Shown: positions 1-8,900, counted from the first letter of the stretch. The stretch is DNA of 64,000 nucleotides from Variovorax flavidus (GCF_030317145.1 NZ_JASZYE010000004.1:248001-312000); one strand, 5' to 3'. The notes: generated from the sequence alone by a model not told the origin. A program made the numbers and translations.

Positions 1-1399
1 GTTTCAGAGGCGAGGATTTCCCTGAGCCCCGCTAGATCGCGCACGGTCGCGAGCAGAGAAATCTCGGAGTGGCACGACAGACAATGGGACAGCCCGTCCG
101 CGAGAAGACGGATAGGCGTGACGACGACAAGTTGCATAACGTCTCTCCGGCGCCGCGCGGCGCTAGCCTCAAATGTTCGCAGAAGAGCAACGGCTTGGCC
201 CGTCAATTCATTGGATGCGACCTTGGCTATCACGGTCATCACCACTTTGTATGAGGCTTGTTGACGATTGAATCGATCGGATCTGTCGCGATGACGGAAT
301 GAATTGCCTCGGCGGACCTGCGCCACCCGGACGCCAAGCGCATGCGGCAAGTAGTGCTGCCGGTGATGCCGGCCGCACTACTTGCTTCTGTCACGTCGCG
401 GAAACGCCATGACTTGAAGCTGTACTTACGCACACCGCCCTCGTCGACTGCGCACTCAAGTAGCCGCAGCCCGGCATCACAGCGTGAGTACGCCGAGCGA
501 CTCGCAACCGCTGCACACCTGCCGGACACCGGTCGATGCTGACGGGCTGAGATGGGCCCTGACGTCCAGTTGGGCGGCTAAGAAAGCGGTCGTTCAACCC
601 TGCGATAGCGGTGTGGCCGCAGGGACGCAGCCGAGCTACGACTGCAATACCTTCGGACCGGTCGTTGAATCTGGGGAATTCTTCGCCCATGGACGACAGG
701 ATTCGGCCTCACAGCGTGAGTTCGACGAGCAACCCGCAAGACCGCAGACGCTGCAGAGCCAAAATTCAGGCGAAGAAATCGGAGGATGGCAACGGGCCCG
801 GAAGTGCGATCGACAGGCCGTCGGGCGGAATGCCGTTCTGCAGCGTTTGCGGTCCTTGACTGCCCCGGGGTGAATTCACGCTGTGAGGCCGACACCGGTC
901 GCTCAACAGCGATGGACGCCCCGGTATCAACCGCCGGTCCCGAGGCATTGCAGTCATAGCCCCCTGCCCTTTGGCGACCGTGCCATGGAAGTATCGAACG
1001 TCCGCTGTCTTCGCCGTCGAAATGGAAGTTTGGGCCCGTTGCAGTCCTACGTCAAAGGGATCCCGCAGCCCAAAAGCAGCCGTTGAACGTTTGAGTTCAG
1101 CGGATAGCAAAAGAGCGTATTTTTGACAGTCCACTGGAACGGTTTGTTGGGCGGCATTGCTTTGTCGGCGGCGGTCGCGCTGTGTTCGACGGCAGGCTTC
1201 ATGCCCCGCATTCTCGCCGTCCACTCTTCAACAACGTGGCAGTACCTTCGTCACTGATCGACCGAAGGAGGTGCAGTGTGAGGATAGCCCTTGCCGTACG
1301 TGTCGCCCAACGAGCCCATGAGGGCCCAGCCCACGATGCGCCGGTCAGCGGGTTCTCGTTCACTCATGTGCCCTGAGTCGCCGGGCGGACCCGTGCGGA
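1..1399. other. Repeat-rich stretch without an intact gene
   Basis: No reading frame here has a convincing start, ribosome binding site and protein-like composition. The open frames are Arg/Ser/Pro-rich and change register, as expected of GC-rich non-coding DNA. Related short units recur between 473 and about 911 (separate entry). The stretch lies just downstream of the stop of the TIR/SLOG cluster and is best read as decayed island DNA. Confidence 0.6.
473..911. repeat. Degenerate dispersed repeat units, direct and inverted
   Basis: A unit with the core GGCNTCACAGCGTGAGT begins at 473 and again at 705. The following ~35 bases stay partly conserved (CGAGC, then A-CC/TC-GCAA, then a GC-rich tail). 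The same core occurs inverted at 871-890 (reading TGAATTCACGCTGTGAGGCC). The motif GACACCGGTCG occurs next to the unit at 525 and at 891, and related GGTCGTTCAA/GGTCGTTGAA words lie between. Similarity was judged by eye. The function is unknown; a decayed mobile or extragenic repeat family is the simplest reading. Confidence 0.45.
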
Positions 1400-2389
1400 T
1401 CATTGAGCCCGAAAACGCAGCAGCAGATAGCGGATCAGAAGCGAGGTGGCATCGACGACGCTGTCTTCGGTCGCCAGCCTCTTCAACAGCGGCAAGTCGC
1501 CGCCAGCGACTTGCTCGAACGCTTCGCGGTTTCGTCCGAGTTCCGCGAGGCCAGACTCATAGCGATCGGCGTCGTCATGCTCGCTCCTCGGTACCCGCTC
1601 GTCGACAGCGAGAAGTCCCAGCGCGATCGCGATGTCGCGCGCGCTGCCTCCGAAGCCACCGAGCACGGCGACCGGCTTGCGCTGCTGCAGGCTGAACAGC
1701 GCCTCCTGCGTGAGACCGGACATTTCCCCTGCGAAGCCGCTGAAGCGACCGCCTACGACGATGCGCGCATCGCACATCCTGGTCATCGCATCCCGCATAC
1801 GTTCGAAGCTGAGCGCGGGGTGACTAACGTTCGTCCCCAGGAGGCGATAGGCGTGTGTGGCGCACAATTCGGACGCGCTAGAAAACGTCTCGCGTTCCGG
1901 GCCGTCGATGTCGGCAGCCGGATGCGGCTTCAGCACGAATCTTGGCCGCCCCATGTCGTCGCCGATGTAGGCAGCGATGAAGGCGACACGCTCACTGTCC
2001 ATTAGCCAGGCCTCGCCATACGGCGCCAGGGCCCGCAGATGATTGAGCACCTTGGCCGGCTCCGTCCTCTGAACGAAGCGGTGCTGCGCGATGAAGTGCG
2101 CGAAGGGCCGGAGCCCCGGTTCCACATCGAGCCGCCGGTAGGCTTCCCCGAGCACGCTGACGATCTCCAGCGTGTAGTTGCGGCGCATTCCTTGCGGGAT
2201 CTCGATTCGGCCACCATAGGCGATTCGGGCGCCGTCGCTGACGAGGGGCGTCAGCACGGCTTCGAGCACGCGATCCAACTGGTCCGGTGGGAACCCGAGC
2301 CGTGCGGTGTCGTCGGCCTCCGAAATGGAGATGGCGACGAGACGGTCGGCGAGGCGGCTACCGATCGCGGAATTGCGGGCGGGGTTCAT
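1400..2389 (-). CDS. SLOG-domain protein A (partner of TIR protein A)
   Basis: A 329-residue protein that I assign to the SLOG (SMF/DprA-LOG) nucleotide-binding superfamily. Near the N-terminus there is an ISISEAD strand and then an AYGG loop (residues 18-62). In the second half there is VVGGRFSGFAGEMSGLTQEA (211-230) followed by GGFGGSARDIA (244-254), the glycine-rich loops expected to hold a nucleotide or ADP-ribose-like ligand. There is no signal peptide or membrane segment, so it should be cytosolic. It overlaps the upstream TIR gene by four bases, which implies translational coupling. By analogy with Thoeris, where SLOG senses a TIR-made cyclic ADP-ribose, it may sense or process the partner's product; that is inference. 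It is a paralog of the SLOG gene at 6694-7632. Confidence 0.8.
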   Translation of the reverse strand: MNPARNSAIGSRLADRLVAISISEADDTARLGFPPDQLDRVLEAVLTPLVSDGARIAYGGRIEIPQGMRRNYTLEIVSVLGEAYRRLDVEPGLRPFAHFIAQHRFVQRTEPAKVLNHLRALAPYGEAWLMDSERVAFIAAYIGDDMGRPRFVLKPHPAADIDGPERETFSSASELCATHAYRLLGTNVSHPALSFERMRDAMTRMCDARIVVGGRFSGFAGEMSGLTQEALFSLQQRKPVAVLGGFGGSARDIAIALGLLAVDERVPRSEHDDADRYESGLAELGRNREAFEQVAGGDLPLLKRLATEDSVVDATSLLIRYLLLRFRAQ

Positions 2390-3537
2390 GCGATGGCCTG
2401 GCTCAGGGTGCGAAGGTCGATGAACGGGAAGGCCCGGCTCAGCAACTGGATCTCCTCTGTGCTGAGCGGGGGGTCCGGGTAGAGCACTCTTCGGCTTCGA
2501 CCTGGCAGGCTCGCTGCGATCAGCGCGAGATCGCTCAACTCGGGCGGCCTGGTCAGCAGGCTGTCGTCCTCCTGCGCAATGCGGCCGGCAAGGCGGCGCC
2601 AGAGTTGGATGCGCAGCGATTCGCTGAGCAAGGCCTGGATCAAGACTTCCACCGATTCGTTCGACAGCGACTCGGGTGCGTCGTTAAGCCGGATCGTCGG
2701 TACGTTGCCGATGTAAGGAAAGCTGCGTTCGATGCGCCCACGACTCAAATCCGCGACGACCACGGGCCGGCCAAGTTCCTTCGCGCACAGCATCTCCCAC
2801 CGGCACCATGGCCGCGCGTGATAGGTATCCGTCACCAGCGCCAGCAAGCTGGCGCGGCCGATTGACTCTTCGAAGCGTTTCGGGTATTCGTCTCCCGGGA
2901 TCAGGCTCGCCTTGTCGAAGAAGCATTGCGGCCCGAGGCTTTCCATCACATCGCGCAATTGCCGGGCGATTTTTTCGGCGGCATCCAGCCCGTCGCGCTT
3001 GGCATGCGAGATGAACACCGCATGGCCGGCGCCGGCCGCGTGCCGGTTGCCTTCCGGGTCCAGCATCACGAGTATGGCATTCAGCAGGCTGACGAAAAGC
3101 TGTCGGGTGCCCTCCTCGTTGGGCGCCCCGCTGAGCACGTGTTTCGGCATCTCATGCAGTTCGCGGAAGTGCGCGGCGCCCGCATCGCCAAAGGCGATCG
3201 GGATGACCGTGCTCGCGGCCTCGTTACCCGCGTACCGAGACATGACGTTCGCCAGGTACGGCCCCCAACGCTCTCGATGGTCCATCATGTCGACGTCCTG
3301 CAGGACGACAACGACGTTCCACTCCGCGCGACCGAAGTCGATGCAGCGTGGGTTGGCATCGAGCAGCCCGTCCTGGGGGCCATCCCAAGTCGCTGATCGC
3401 CGATGCACCGGCACGCTGAATCGCAATCCTTCGCGCTGCATGCCGATACCGTCGAAGGCCTTCGAAAGCGCTTCGCACCACAGCGGCGTCACGTCATGGT
3501 CCGGATTGAAGACGATGTAGATCCGCAACACATCCAT
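2386..3537 (-). CDS. TIR-domain protein A with unique N- and C-terminal regions
   Basis: A 383-residue protein. Residues 1-165 form an alpha/beta-like region of unknown family. A TIR domain follows at about 172-300, with VFISHAKRDG (174-183) and PWCRWEM (243-249), whose Glu248 matches the NADase catalytic glutamate of TIR enzymes. The C-terminus carries a YPDPPLSTEE segment (353-362) that recurs in the TIR protein at 7644-8900. The ATG at 3537 was chosen because AGGAG lies six bases upstream and because the paralog aligns from this point; a longer frame to 3597 starts with Arg-rich junk. It probably cleaves NAD+ or makes a cyclic ADP-ribose isomer (family knowledge plus inference). It is coupled to SLOG gene A downstream. 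Confidence 0.85.
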   Translation of the reverse strand: MDVLRIYIVFNPDHDVTPLWCEALSKAFDGIGMQREGLRFSVPVHRRSATWDGPQDGLLDANPRCIDFGRAEWNVVVVLQDVDMMDHRERWGPYLANVMSRYAGNEAASTVIPIAFGDAGAAHFRELHEMPKHVLSGAPNEEGTRQLFVSLLNAILVMLDPEGNRHAAGAGHAVFISHAKRDGLDAAEKIARQLRDVMESLGPQCFFDKASLIPGDEYPKRFEESIGRASLLALVTDTYHARPWCRWEMLCAKELGRPVVVADLSRGRIERSFPYIGNVPTIRLNDAPESLSNESVEVLIQALLSESLRIQLWRRLAGRIAQEDDSLLTRPPELSDLALIAASLPGRSRRVLYPDPPLSTEEIQLLSRAFPFIDLRTLSQAIA

Positions 3538-3559
3538 CAATGGCTCCTGTCGATCCTTC

Positions 3560-5101
3560 TCAGCGCGAGGTGACGAACGGCAACGGCACCTGCGCAATGG
3601 CAGTGCGCTGGCCGCTATCGCGAGGGCTGAGCTGGATCAACTGGTTGGCGCCGACGGCTTGTTGATCTAAGCCAAGGCGCACGACGACGCGGTCGAAACC
3701 GCAGGTCTGGACGTTCCCGTTCGCTTCGCGGATGTCCACCTGGTAGGGCAGCCCTGATACACCACGGCCGCGCTGCAGCGCGCCGGCGGCTTCCGACCCG
3801 AAGTAGAGCCGGTATTCGACAGTGCGATTCCAGCCCGCCTCGCCGTTGGCGATCGCCGTCTTGCCTGCCTCGTCGATCAGGTGCACCACGAATCGGTTCA
3901 GCAGATAGGCTTTGCCGAAGTGCGCATCGCGGACGAAATGTTGAACGCAGCCGTTCCCCGTCCGCAACTGCCGCACCAAGCTGTCGCGAAGCGCACGATT
4001 GGAGGCAAGGGCCGCCGCCACGTCGCGGCTGGCGGCGTCCACTTCGGCGAAAACGTCCTGGCCGAGTGTCCACGTGCCGATCAGGCGGCTCTGCTGCTCG
4101 ATCGTCAGCAGCGCGCCTTCGTGCCGGGCGAGTAGCTTCCTGACCACAGCGTCCTTGCGGAGCACTGCGAGCAGTTGCAGCGGATGCTCGAACTGAGTCA
4201 GCAAGCGCAGCACGTCCTGCAACGCGCCGTCACCCCCGCCGAAGACGCCGACCCTGAGGTCGGCGAACGCCGGGTCCTTCAGGTCGTCGACTTCCCAGAA
4301 GCGTCTTCCGCTTACCGTCGACGGGCTTCCCGCGGCGGGTGGCAGCGAGGTGTTCTCCTGGCCCATGCCGGCCGCGAGCACGACGTAATCGGGCGTATAG
4401 CCTGCCAATGGTGCGGCGCCCGGCGGGTTGGCCGGATCCGCACTTCCGCGCGTCAAGGAGAGGGGCGGCATCGGCCGCTGCGGCAGCCCCGCCATCCAGC
4501 GCCAGAAGTTCAAGGTGGAAGCGTGGACGAACCGGCGAACGAACGTTTTCACTTCGGCCTTGTCGACGTCGAACCACAACGCAGGTGCGGTGCCACGCAG
4601 CGCATGTCGTGCCTGGCGCAGCCAGTCGAGGAATTGCGTGGCCATGGCCGCCGCGCTCACCGGCTGGTCGTCGCCCCACGTCGGCGTGAGGGGTGGGGCC
4701 GTGCCGAGATGTCGGCCGGGATCGGGCGGATAGTTCTGGTCGTCGTGGAACACGCTCGGCCATTCGTAGAGGAACGGTCCGACGAATCGGGTCGTGACGC
4801 CCGACTGCAAGTGCAGCGGATTCGCGTCGGCCTCAACAACGGCGACCTCCAGCCCCGCCTGGGCGGCCTCGATAGCGAAGGCGGCGCCGGCGACGCCGGC
4901 GCCCACCACCAACACACGAACGGCGTCAGAGTCGAATCGCTTCAGGTCGCGCGCGAGCAATTGGGCGCGCACGATCTGGTCGCGCATGCTGACATGCGCG
5001 AGGCGACTCGAGAGATCGAAGGTTCGCGACGCGCACTTCAACGACAGCAGCGACAGGCTGTCGACGACGATTGGTTTGACGGTGGGCATGACGGCAGCCA
5101 T
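3560..5101 (-). CDS. FAD-dependent oxidoreductase within the TIR/SLOG cluster
   Basis: A 513-residue flavoprotein. After a ~60-residue lead the Rossmann motif GAGVAGAA (67-74) appears, with Glu90 at the end of the second strand, typical of FAD binding. A YVVLAAG motif in the middle and a second glycine-rich GVFGGGDGA loop suggest a two-dinucleotide-domain enzyme that also binds NAD(P)H. The ATG at 5101 is preferred over the overlapping GTG at 5107 because GGAG lies five bases before it. It sits two bases after the stop of the small upstream gene and 22 bases before TIR gene A, so it belongs to the same transcript. The substrate is unknown. A role in redox sensing or in supplying or consuming NAD for TIR signalling is inference. 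Confidence 0.75.
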   Translation of the reverse strand: MAAVMPTVKPIVVDSLSLLSLKCASRTFDLSSRLAHVSMRDQIVRAQLLARDLKRFDSDAVRVLVVGAGVAGAAFAIEAAQAGLEVAVVEADANPLHLQSGVTTRFVGPFLYEWPSVFHDDQNYPPDPGRHLGTAPPLTPTWGDDQPVSAAAMATQFLDWLRQARHALRGTAPALWFDVDKAEVKTFVRRFVHASTLNFWRWMAGLPQRPMPPLSLTRGSADPANPPGAAPLAGYTPDYVVLAAGMGQENTSLPPAAGSPSTVSGRRFWEVDDLKDPAFADLRVGVFGGGDGALQDVLRLLTQFEHPLQLLAVLRKDAVVRKLLARHEGALLTIEQQSRLIGTWTLGQDVFAEVDAASRDVAAALASNRALRDSLVRQLRTGNGCVQHFVRDAHFGKAYLLNRFVVHLIDEAGKTAIANGEAGWNRTVEYRLYFGSEAAGALQRGRGVSGLPYQVDIREANGNVQTCGFDRVVVRLGLDQQAVGANQLIQLSPRDSGQRTAIAQVPLPFVTSR

Positions 5102-5103
5102 GG

Positions 5104-5562
5104 TCACTCCGGCAGCATGTGCACGAGCGTGGACTCGAAATCTTCCGGCGACAAAGCAAATAGCACCGGATGGGCGAGGACTTCAGGAAATCGCCGCGGG
5201 CTGGAGGCCGGGCCGTCGTCGTTCGGCGTGAGTCCACCACCGCCGTCGTCACCACCGCGTCCGAGCGTCGCCGCGTAGGCCGGTGCCGTCACCCATGTGT
5301 TCGTCGACACACCACCCGCCTGCTCGGCAGGCGACAGATCTTGAATCAGCCCGAGCGCGCGCAACTGCTCAAGAACCTCCTTGACGTCACGGCAGTCGAT
5401 CGACATCACTTCCCCTACATCGGCGCAGACGTCACAGGTCGTCCAACTCCCCACTTCGACCTGCGCCCTCACGCGCAGCAGATCGAGGATCAGCCCCGCC
5501 AGAAGCCGGCGCCCCTCCGCTCCCGGGGCCGTCATCGCTTGCGCCGATCTGCCGTCTGACAT
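5104..5562 (-). CDS. Small winged-helix-like protein of the TIR/SLOG cluster
   Basis: A 152-residue protein of unknown family. Residues 18-80 read as a helical bundle ending in VLEQLRALGLIQ, the pattern of the last helix and wing of a winged-helix fold. After that comes a flexible Gly/Asp-rich stretch and a short C-terminal helix. The ATG at 5562 has GGAGG six bases upstream. It ends two bases before the oxidoreductase start, so the two are probably co-translated. It could be a transcriptional regulator or an adaptor that recognises a trigger. No catalytic motif is visible. Confidence 0.6.
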   Translation of the reverse strand: MSDGRSAQAMTAPGAEGRRLLAGLILDLLRVRAQVEVGSWTTCDVCADVGEVMSIDCRDVKEVLEQLRALGLIQDLSPAEQAGGVSTNTWVTAPAYAATLGRGGDDGGGGLTPNDDGPASSPRRFPEVLAHPVLFALSPEDFESTLVHMLPE

Positions 5563-5735
5563 ACCGTACCTCCGAAGAGCGCAGATTCTGCCCAATCCGA
5601 CACAGCCGCACCCCCATTTTTGGGGATGAACCCGCTGCGACGGCTCGGGCGAGTCGCTGCACCGTCAAGGCTCCGACTCAGACCGTCGAACGCGTCCCGA
5701 AGGAACCTGGTGGTCAGCTTCTTGCGCCCCGGCAC
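5532..5735 (-). CDS. Doubtful short ORF, possibly a gene remnant
   Basis: A 67-codon frame starting with GTG and overlapping the start of the winged-helix-like gene by 31 bases. Its beginning, PGRKKLTTRFLRDAFDGL, reads like the basic helical start of a small DNA-associated protein, and the open frame extends upstream to 5810 without a usable start. The remainder is not protein-like and there is no clear ribosome binding site. It may be the tail of a decayed gene. Confidence 0.2.
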   Translation of the reverse strand: MPGRKKLTTRFLRDAFDGLSRSLDGAATRPSRRSGFIPKNGGAAVSDWAESALFGGTVCQTADRRKR

Positions 5736-5890
5736 GCTGCCGCGCGCGCGGATTTCGCCGCGTAGTGAAATCGCTGCGACGCTTGATGCGGTCCTCGCCG
5801 TGAATGCTTTTCACGATGGAGAGCCAAACCTCGCCGGTGCCCGAGCCGAACAGGGCACGCATGGGAACGAGAGCGCGGGAGTTCCGTAAT
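5563..5890. other. Gap between the TIR C gene and the winged-helix-like gene
   Basis: This 328-base stretch holds only the doubtful short ORF described separately. I see no hairpin with a T-run, so the transcript from TIR gene C may read through. An internal promoter for the downstream half of the cluster could lie here, but no clear -10/-35 pair was found. Confidence 0.4.
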
Positions 5891-6583
5891 CTACTGCTTC
5901 GGCTTCCAAGGGCCCTGCTGTGCGCCCGGGCGTTCCGGCGGCGGCGCCAGGTTCCACAACCGCAACCAGGCGGTTCCGATCTCGGCCCACCTGGACATGA
6001 TGTCGACGAAATCCGTCGGCGCCGCGGCAAGGCCCTTCTGCAGGCGATTGCCGTAAGCGGCCGTGGCGACCTGGTCGGCATAATCGAACATCGGTGGACG
6101 CTTTGCGTCAACGAAGACCAACTCGACGCCACCAAGCGGTTCGGTCGATCGCTGCTCCTTCGAGATGAACTCCGCCAGATAGCCGGCCCGCCCCGCCAGC
6201 GGCACCTTGGGGTAGATACGCAGGTACTCGATGCCCTGGGCGTTGCGTTCGGCGGCGTCGTCGATCGGATAGATGAACACGCGTCCGCGAAAGCCGTCGA
6301 AGTAGCCGAGTTCCCACGGCATCCAGCTCGACCGTCGCGAGTTGGCGGTGATCACGTACAGTAGCGACGAGCAATCGCGCATTGCGCGCCTGAGCGACTC
6401 CGCGGTGTCGGCGGTCACATCGGTCGGACGTATCGCTGGCAGGACGTCGATGTCGAGGGAGACGCTGAAGCCTTGCGCGACCAGTTCTTCCTTGATCAGA
6501 CGTACCTGCTTCTTGTCGCGTGAGGAGTGTGAGAGAAAGATGTCTCGCATCGATCGCCCGCTACTGTGGTTGCAAGAAGTCAT
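5891..6583 (-). CDS. TIR-domain protein C (N-terminal TIR)
   Basis: A 230-residue protein. The TIR domain begins almost at once: RDIFLSHSSRDKK (13-25), SLDIDVLP, then SSWMPWELGYF (85-95) with Glu91 at the catalytic position. The remaining ~100 residues are helical and of unknown family. The ATG at 6583 is chosen because GGAG lies seven bases before it; the ATG at 6550, directly before RDIF, is an alternative. Unlike TIR proteins A and B it has no N-terminal extension and no PDPPL tail, so it is a separate TIR lineage. It lies between SLOG gene B and the winged-helix/FAD genes. NADase or cyclase activity is likely from the family. Confidence 0.85.
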   Translation of the reverse strand: MTSCNHSSGRSMRDIFLSHSSRDKKQVRLIKEELVAQGFSVSLDIDVLPAIRPTDVTADTAESLRRAMRDCSSLLYVITANSRRSSWMPWELGYFDGFRGRVFIYPIDDAAERNAQGIEYLRIYPKVPLAGRAGYLAEFISKEQRSTEPLGGVELVFVDAKRPPMFDYADQVATAAYGNRLQKGLAAAPTDFVDIMSRWAEIGTAWLRLWNLAPPPERPGAQQGPWKPKQ

Positions 6584-6693
6584 CGCCAAGCTCCACATAC
6601 CGCCTTGCGGTAGTCGGCGCTGCGAGTCTTGACTTGTCTTCAGGCCGGTCCGGGTGTCCCGCTAGGCCACCCACAAGCTGGCACAACGCCTCG

Positions 6694-7632
6694 CTATCGG
6701 CCATGGCCCTGCTGCGCGGCGCGCGATTGGGCCCACCGACCAAGACCCAGCGCCACTAGAGCCGCGATTTCCGCCGGGCGGTGGGTCATCGAAAGCTGCA
6801 GGTTCTCGGCCTCATCCAGCCCGTTGTTCAACCGCCGCCAACCGTCGGAACTGATCAGGGCACGCAGTTCGTCCAGCCCTGCCATTGCCGACTGATCCAG
6901 AGGAGGATCGCTGCCGTGCCGCGGACAAAGACCAGCGCAGCGGCCATCGATCGCACCAGTGATGTCCAGCGTCACTCCCCCCAAGCCTGACGCGAGATAG
7001 AGCGGCTGCGCTGCCCGCAGCGCCAGCAGCGCCTCCTGCAGCACACCGGGCATCGGTCCGGTGTAACCCTGGCGCTTGCCGCCGAGGAGCAGGCGGGCCG
7101 ATGTCTGGCCGGTCATGTAGGTGCGAAGCGCGCTCAATCCCTGCGCCAACACGGCCTTGTCACTGGGATACGGCTCACCTTCGGTCAGGCGGTTCGCGCT
7201 CCAACCGACGATGACTCGGCCATCCAAGTCGAGGCAGCGCATCTCTCCGTACACGCCAAGTTGGCTATTCGTCGCGTTCAGCTCTTCCAGGCTGCGGTGT
7301 CGGTGCTCTTGCCAGGCCAGGCATACCAAGAGCGCGGGCCCGCGGTGGCCTGCGTTGAACAACCCGGCTTGGGCGTATCGATGCAACTCCCCGATCAAGA
7401 ACTCGGTGTAGCCGCCCGGGACGAGATGACCGCCGTACGCCAGTGTGCCGCCACCGACGAGCACGATGCGAGCCAACTCACGCAGGGCGAGGTTGAAATG
7501 CGATGACAGCAGACCCAAGCGCCTGAGATCCGCGCTGTCGGAAACGGAGATGCCCACCCGCTGGCCCGAGAGCGCGTTCGCAGGCAGAAGGCTCGACGAG
7601 AAGGCCGGTGTGAATGCCGATCCGCTGTTCAT
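6694..7632 (-). CDS. SLOG-domain protein B (partner of TIR protein B)
   Basis: A 312-residue SLOG-superfamily protein and paralog of the SLOG protein at 1400-2389. Shared landmarks are GISVSDSADLRRLGL (27-41), TLAYGGHL (63-70), LLLGGKRQGY (181-190), GPMPGVLQEALLAL (192-205) and a glycine-rich GLGGVTLDI (216-224). The frame is open far upstream inside the TIR gene, but that extension is Arg-rich; the ATG at 7632 gives the domain-sized protein and lies 11 bases after the TIR stop. The gene order TIR then SLOG repeats that of pair A. It probably binds a NAD-derived nucleotide. In place of the paralog's GGFGGSA it has GLGGVTL, so ligand specificity may differ. Confidence 0.8.
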   Translation of the reverse strand: MNSGSAFTPAFSSSLLPANALSGQRVGISVSDSADLRRLGLLSSHFNLALRELARIVLVGGGTLAYGGHLVPGGYTEFLIGELHRYAQAGLFNAGHRGPALLVCLAWQEHRHRSLEELNATNSQLGVYGEMRCLDLDGRVIVGWSANRLTEGEPYPSDKAVLAQGLSALRTYMTGQTSARLLLGGKRQGYTGPMPGVLQEALLALRAAQPLYLASGLGGVTLDITGAIDGRCAGLCPRHGSDPPLDQSAMAGLDELRALISSDGWRRLNNGLDEAENLQLSMTHRPAEIAALVALGLGRWAQSRAAQQGHGR

Positions 7633-7643
7633 CCTTGCGCTCC

Positions 7644-8900
7644 TCAGGCGCCGCGGGCCGAGAGCAGGCGCGGGGTGGTGAGGTCCAGCGCACTGTGACC
7701 CGCAAGGGAGGCGATCTGCTGCAGCACGTTTCGCTCGTCGGCACCGAGCGGCGGGTCCGGATGCAGGACGTGCAGGTCCCCATCTGGCCCGCTCGCCGAC
7801 GCGCGCATTGCTGTCACCTCGGGCAGCCACGCGGTGAACGTGCTCGGCTCGGGTGCGTGCGGCGCCCACCAGTAGCGCTTCAGATCGGTATGCTCGGCGG
7901 CGAGCTCGCGCTGTCGCAGCCACAGCACACGGTGCAGCCAGGCGTCGGCCAGCAGGTTTACGGCACGCCGGATGCATGCCACCGACCAATGATCGGGCGT
8001 ATCTCGATGCACCGGGATCCGCGGCATATGGTCCATCAGGAACGAGCCGCGCACCTCGCCCTGCGTCAAGGCCTCGAGCACGACTACCGGCATGCCATTG
8101 ACCTTCGCCGTCAGCATCTCGCGCTGGCACCATTCGCGCGTCGCGTAGAGATCGGTGCGCAGTGCGAGAAGCGCGCTGGCACCTGCCTTCTGCCGCAAGG
8201 CCCGGTTCCAGTCCTCTCCGGGTTGCAGGTCGTGCGCGTCGAAGAACGCGCTGACCCGGCTGTTGTCGAAGACTTCGCGCACCTGTTGCAGCAGGCTGCC
8301 CACAGGCTCGTCCGGCGAGCCTTGTCGCTTGGTATGGCTGATGAAGACGCACAGCCGCTCCCCACGCTGCGGGCTGATCCACTGCGCGAGCCCCTGCGCT
8401 AGGTCGCGGTGACGCAGTTCGTCTATCGGCTCTTTCGATGTCGAATGGGCGTCAGGCTCGCCCAGATACTGGTGCCCCGACAAAAGATTGCCCAGGCGCC
8501 CGCTTGGCTGTACGCCGGCGAGGCGCAGCGGGAAGATGCAGACATGTACCGGGTTCAGGCGCCTAGCATCGACGATGTCGCCGAGGTAGGCATGCCAGGG
8601 GCCATCGGCATCCTCGACCGCGCGAGCAAGTTGCAGGCCGACGATCGGCACGACGGCCGTGAAGAGCGCCGGAGCGACGTTGCCGGCAGCCGGCGCCGAA
8701 CCGGGCCAGACGATCGGGCGTGGGGAGGCGTCCCCGTTTTCCCAAGGCGCGCTGCGTACGTAGACCTCGACCGCGCCGCTCAGCAGACTCCCGAACGCGC
8801 CGCCCTGAAAGTGCTCAGCCAGATCGAGCGCGATCGCTTCGGCGTTCTGCACTTCTTGCGGATGCCAGACCACATAAACCTCGAGCACGGGAGCGAGCAT
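7644..8900 (-). CDS. TIR-domain protein B with unique N- and C-terminal regions
   Basis: A 418-residue protein, paralogous in layout to the TIR protein at 2386-3537. An N-terminal region (1-175) begins VLEVYVVWHPQE, matching the start of the paralog. The TIR domain spans about 182-300 with LCVFISHTKRQG (183-194) and EWCQREM (256-262), Glu261 being the likely catalytic residue. The C-terminus repeats HPDPPLGADE (380-389). The start at 8900 is chosen from the paralog alignment although its ribosome binding site is weak; ATGs at 8942 and 9023 give longer forms. It is followed 11 bases later by SLOG gene B. NAD+ cleavage or cyclisation is expected for the family. Confidence 0.82.
   Translation of the reverse strand: MLAPVLEVYVVWHPQEVQNAEAIALDLAEHFQGGAFGSLLSGAVEVYVRSAPWENGDASPRPIVWPGSAPAAGNVAPALFTAVVPIVGLQLARAVEDADGPWHAYLGDIVDARRLNPVHVCIFPLRLAGVQPSGRLGNLLSGHQYLGEPDAHSTSKEPIDELRHRDLAQGLAQWISPQRGERLCVFISHTKRQGSPDEPVGSLLQQVREVFDNSRVSAFFDAHDLQPGEDWNRALRQKAGASALLALRTDLYATREWCQREMLTAKVNGMPVVVLEALTQGEVRGSFLMDHMPRIPVHRDTPDHWSVACIRRAVNLLADAWLHRVLWLRQRELAAEHTDLKRYWWAPHAPEPSTFTAWLPEVTAMRASASGPDGDLHVLHPDPPLGADERNVLQQIASLAGHSALDLTTPRLLSARGA

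Noticed and set aside
766-1224. Minus-strand 152-codon frame at the left end
   Set aside because: It runs through the repeat units, is Arg/Ser/Gln-rich and has no start signal.
4175-5278. Plus-strand frame of 367 codons opposite the FAD oxidoreductase
   Set aside because: Antisense shadow: low-complexity Arg/Gly/Gln/Val composition with no domain, while the opposite strand has Rossmann motifs.
7633-8382. Long open extension upstream of SLOG gene B in the same frame
   Set aside because: The sequence is Arg/Ala-rich and lies inside the well-supported TIR B gene; the SLOG fold starts after the ATG at 7632.
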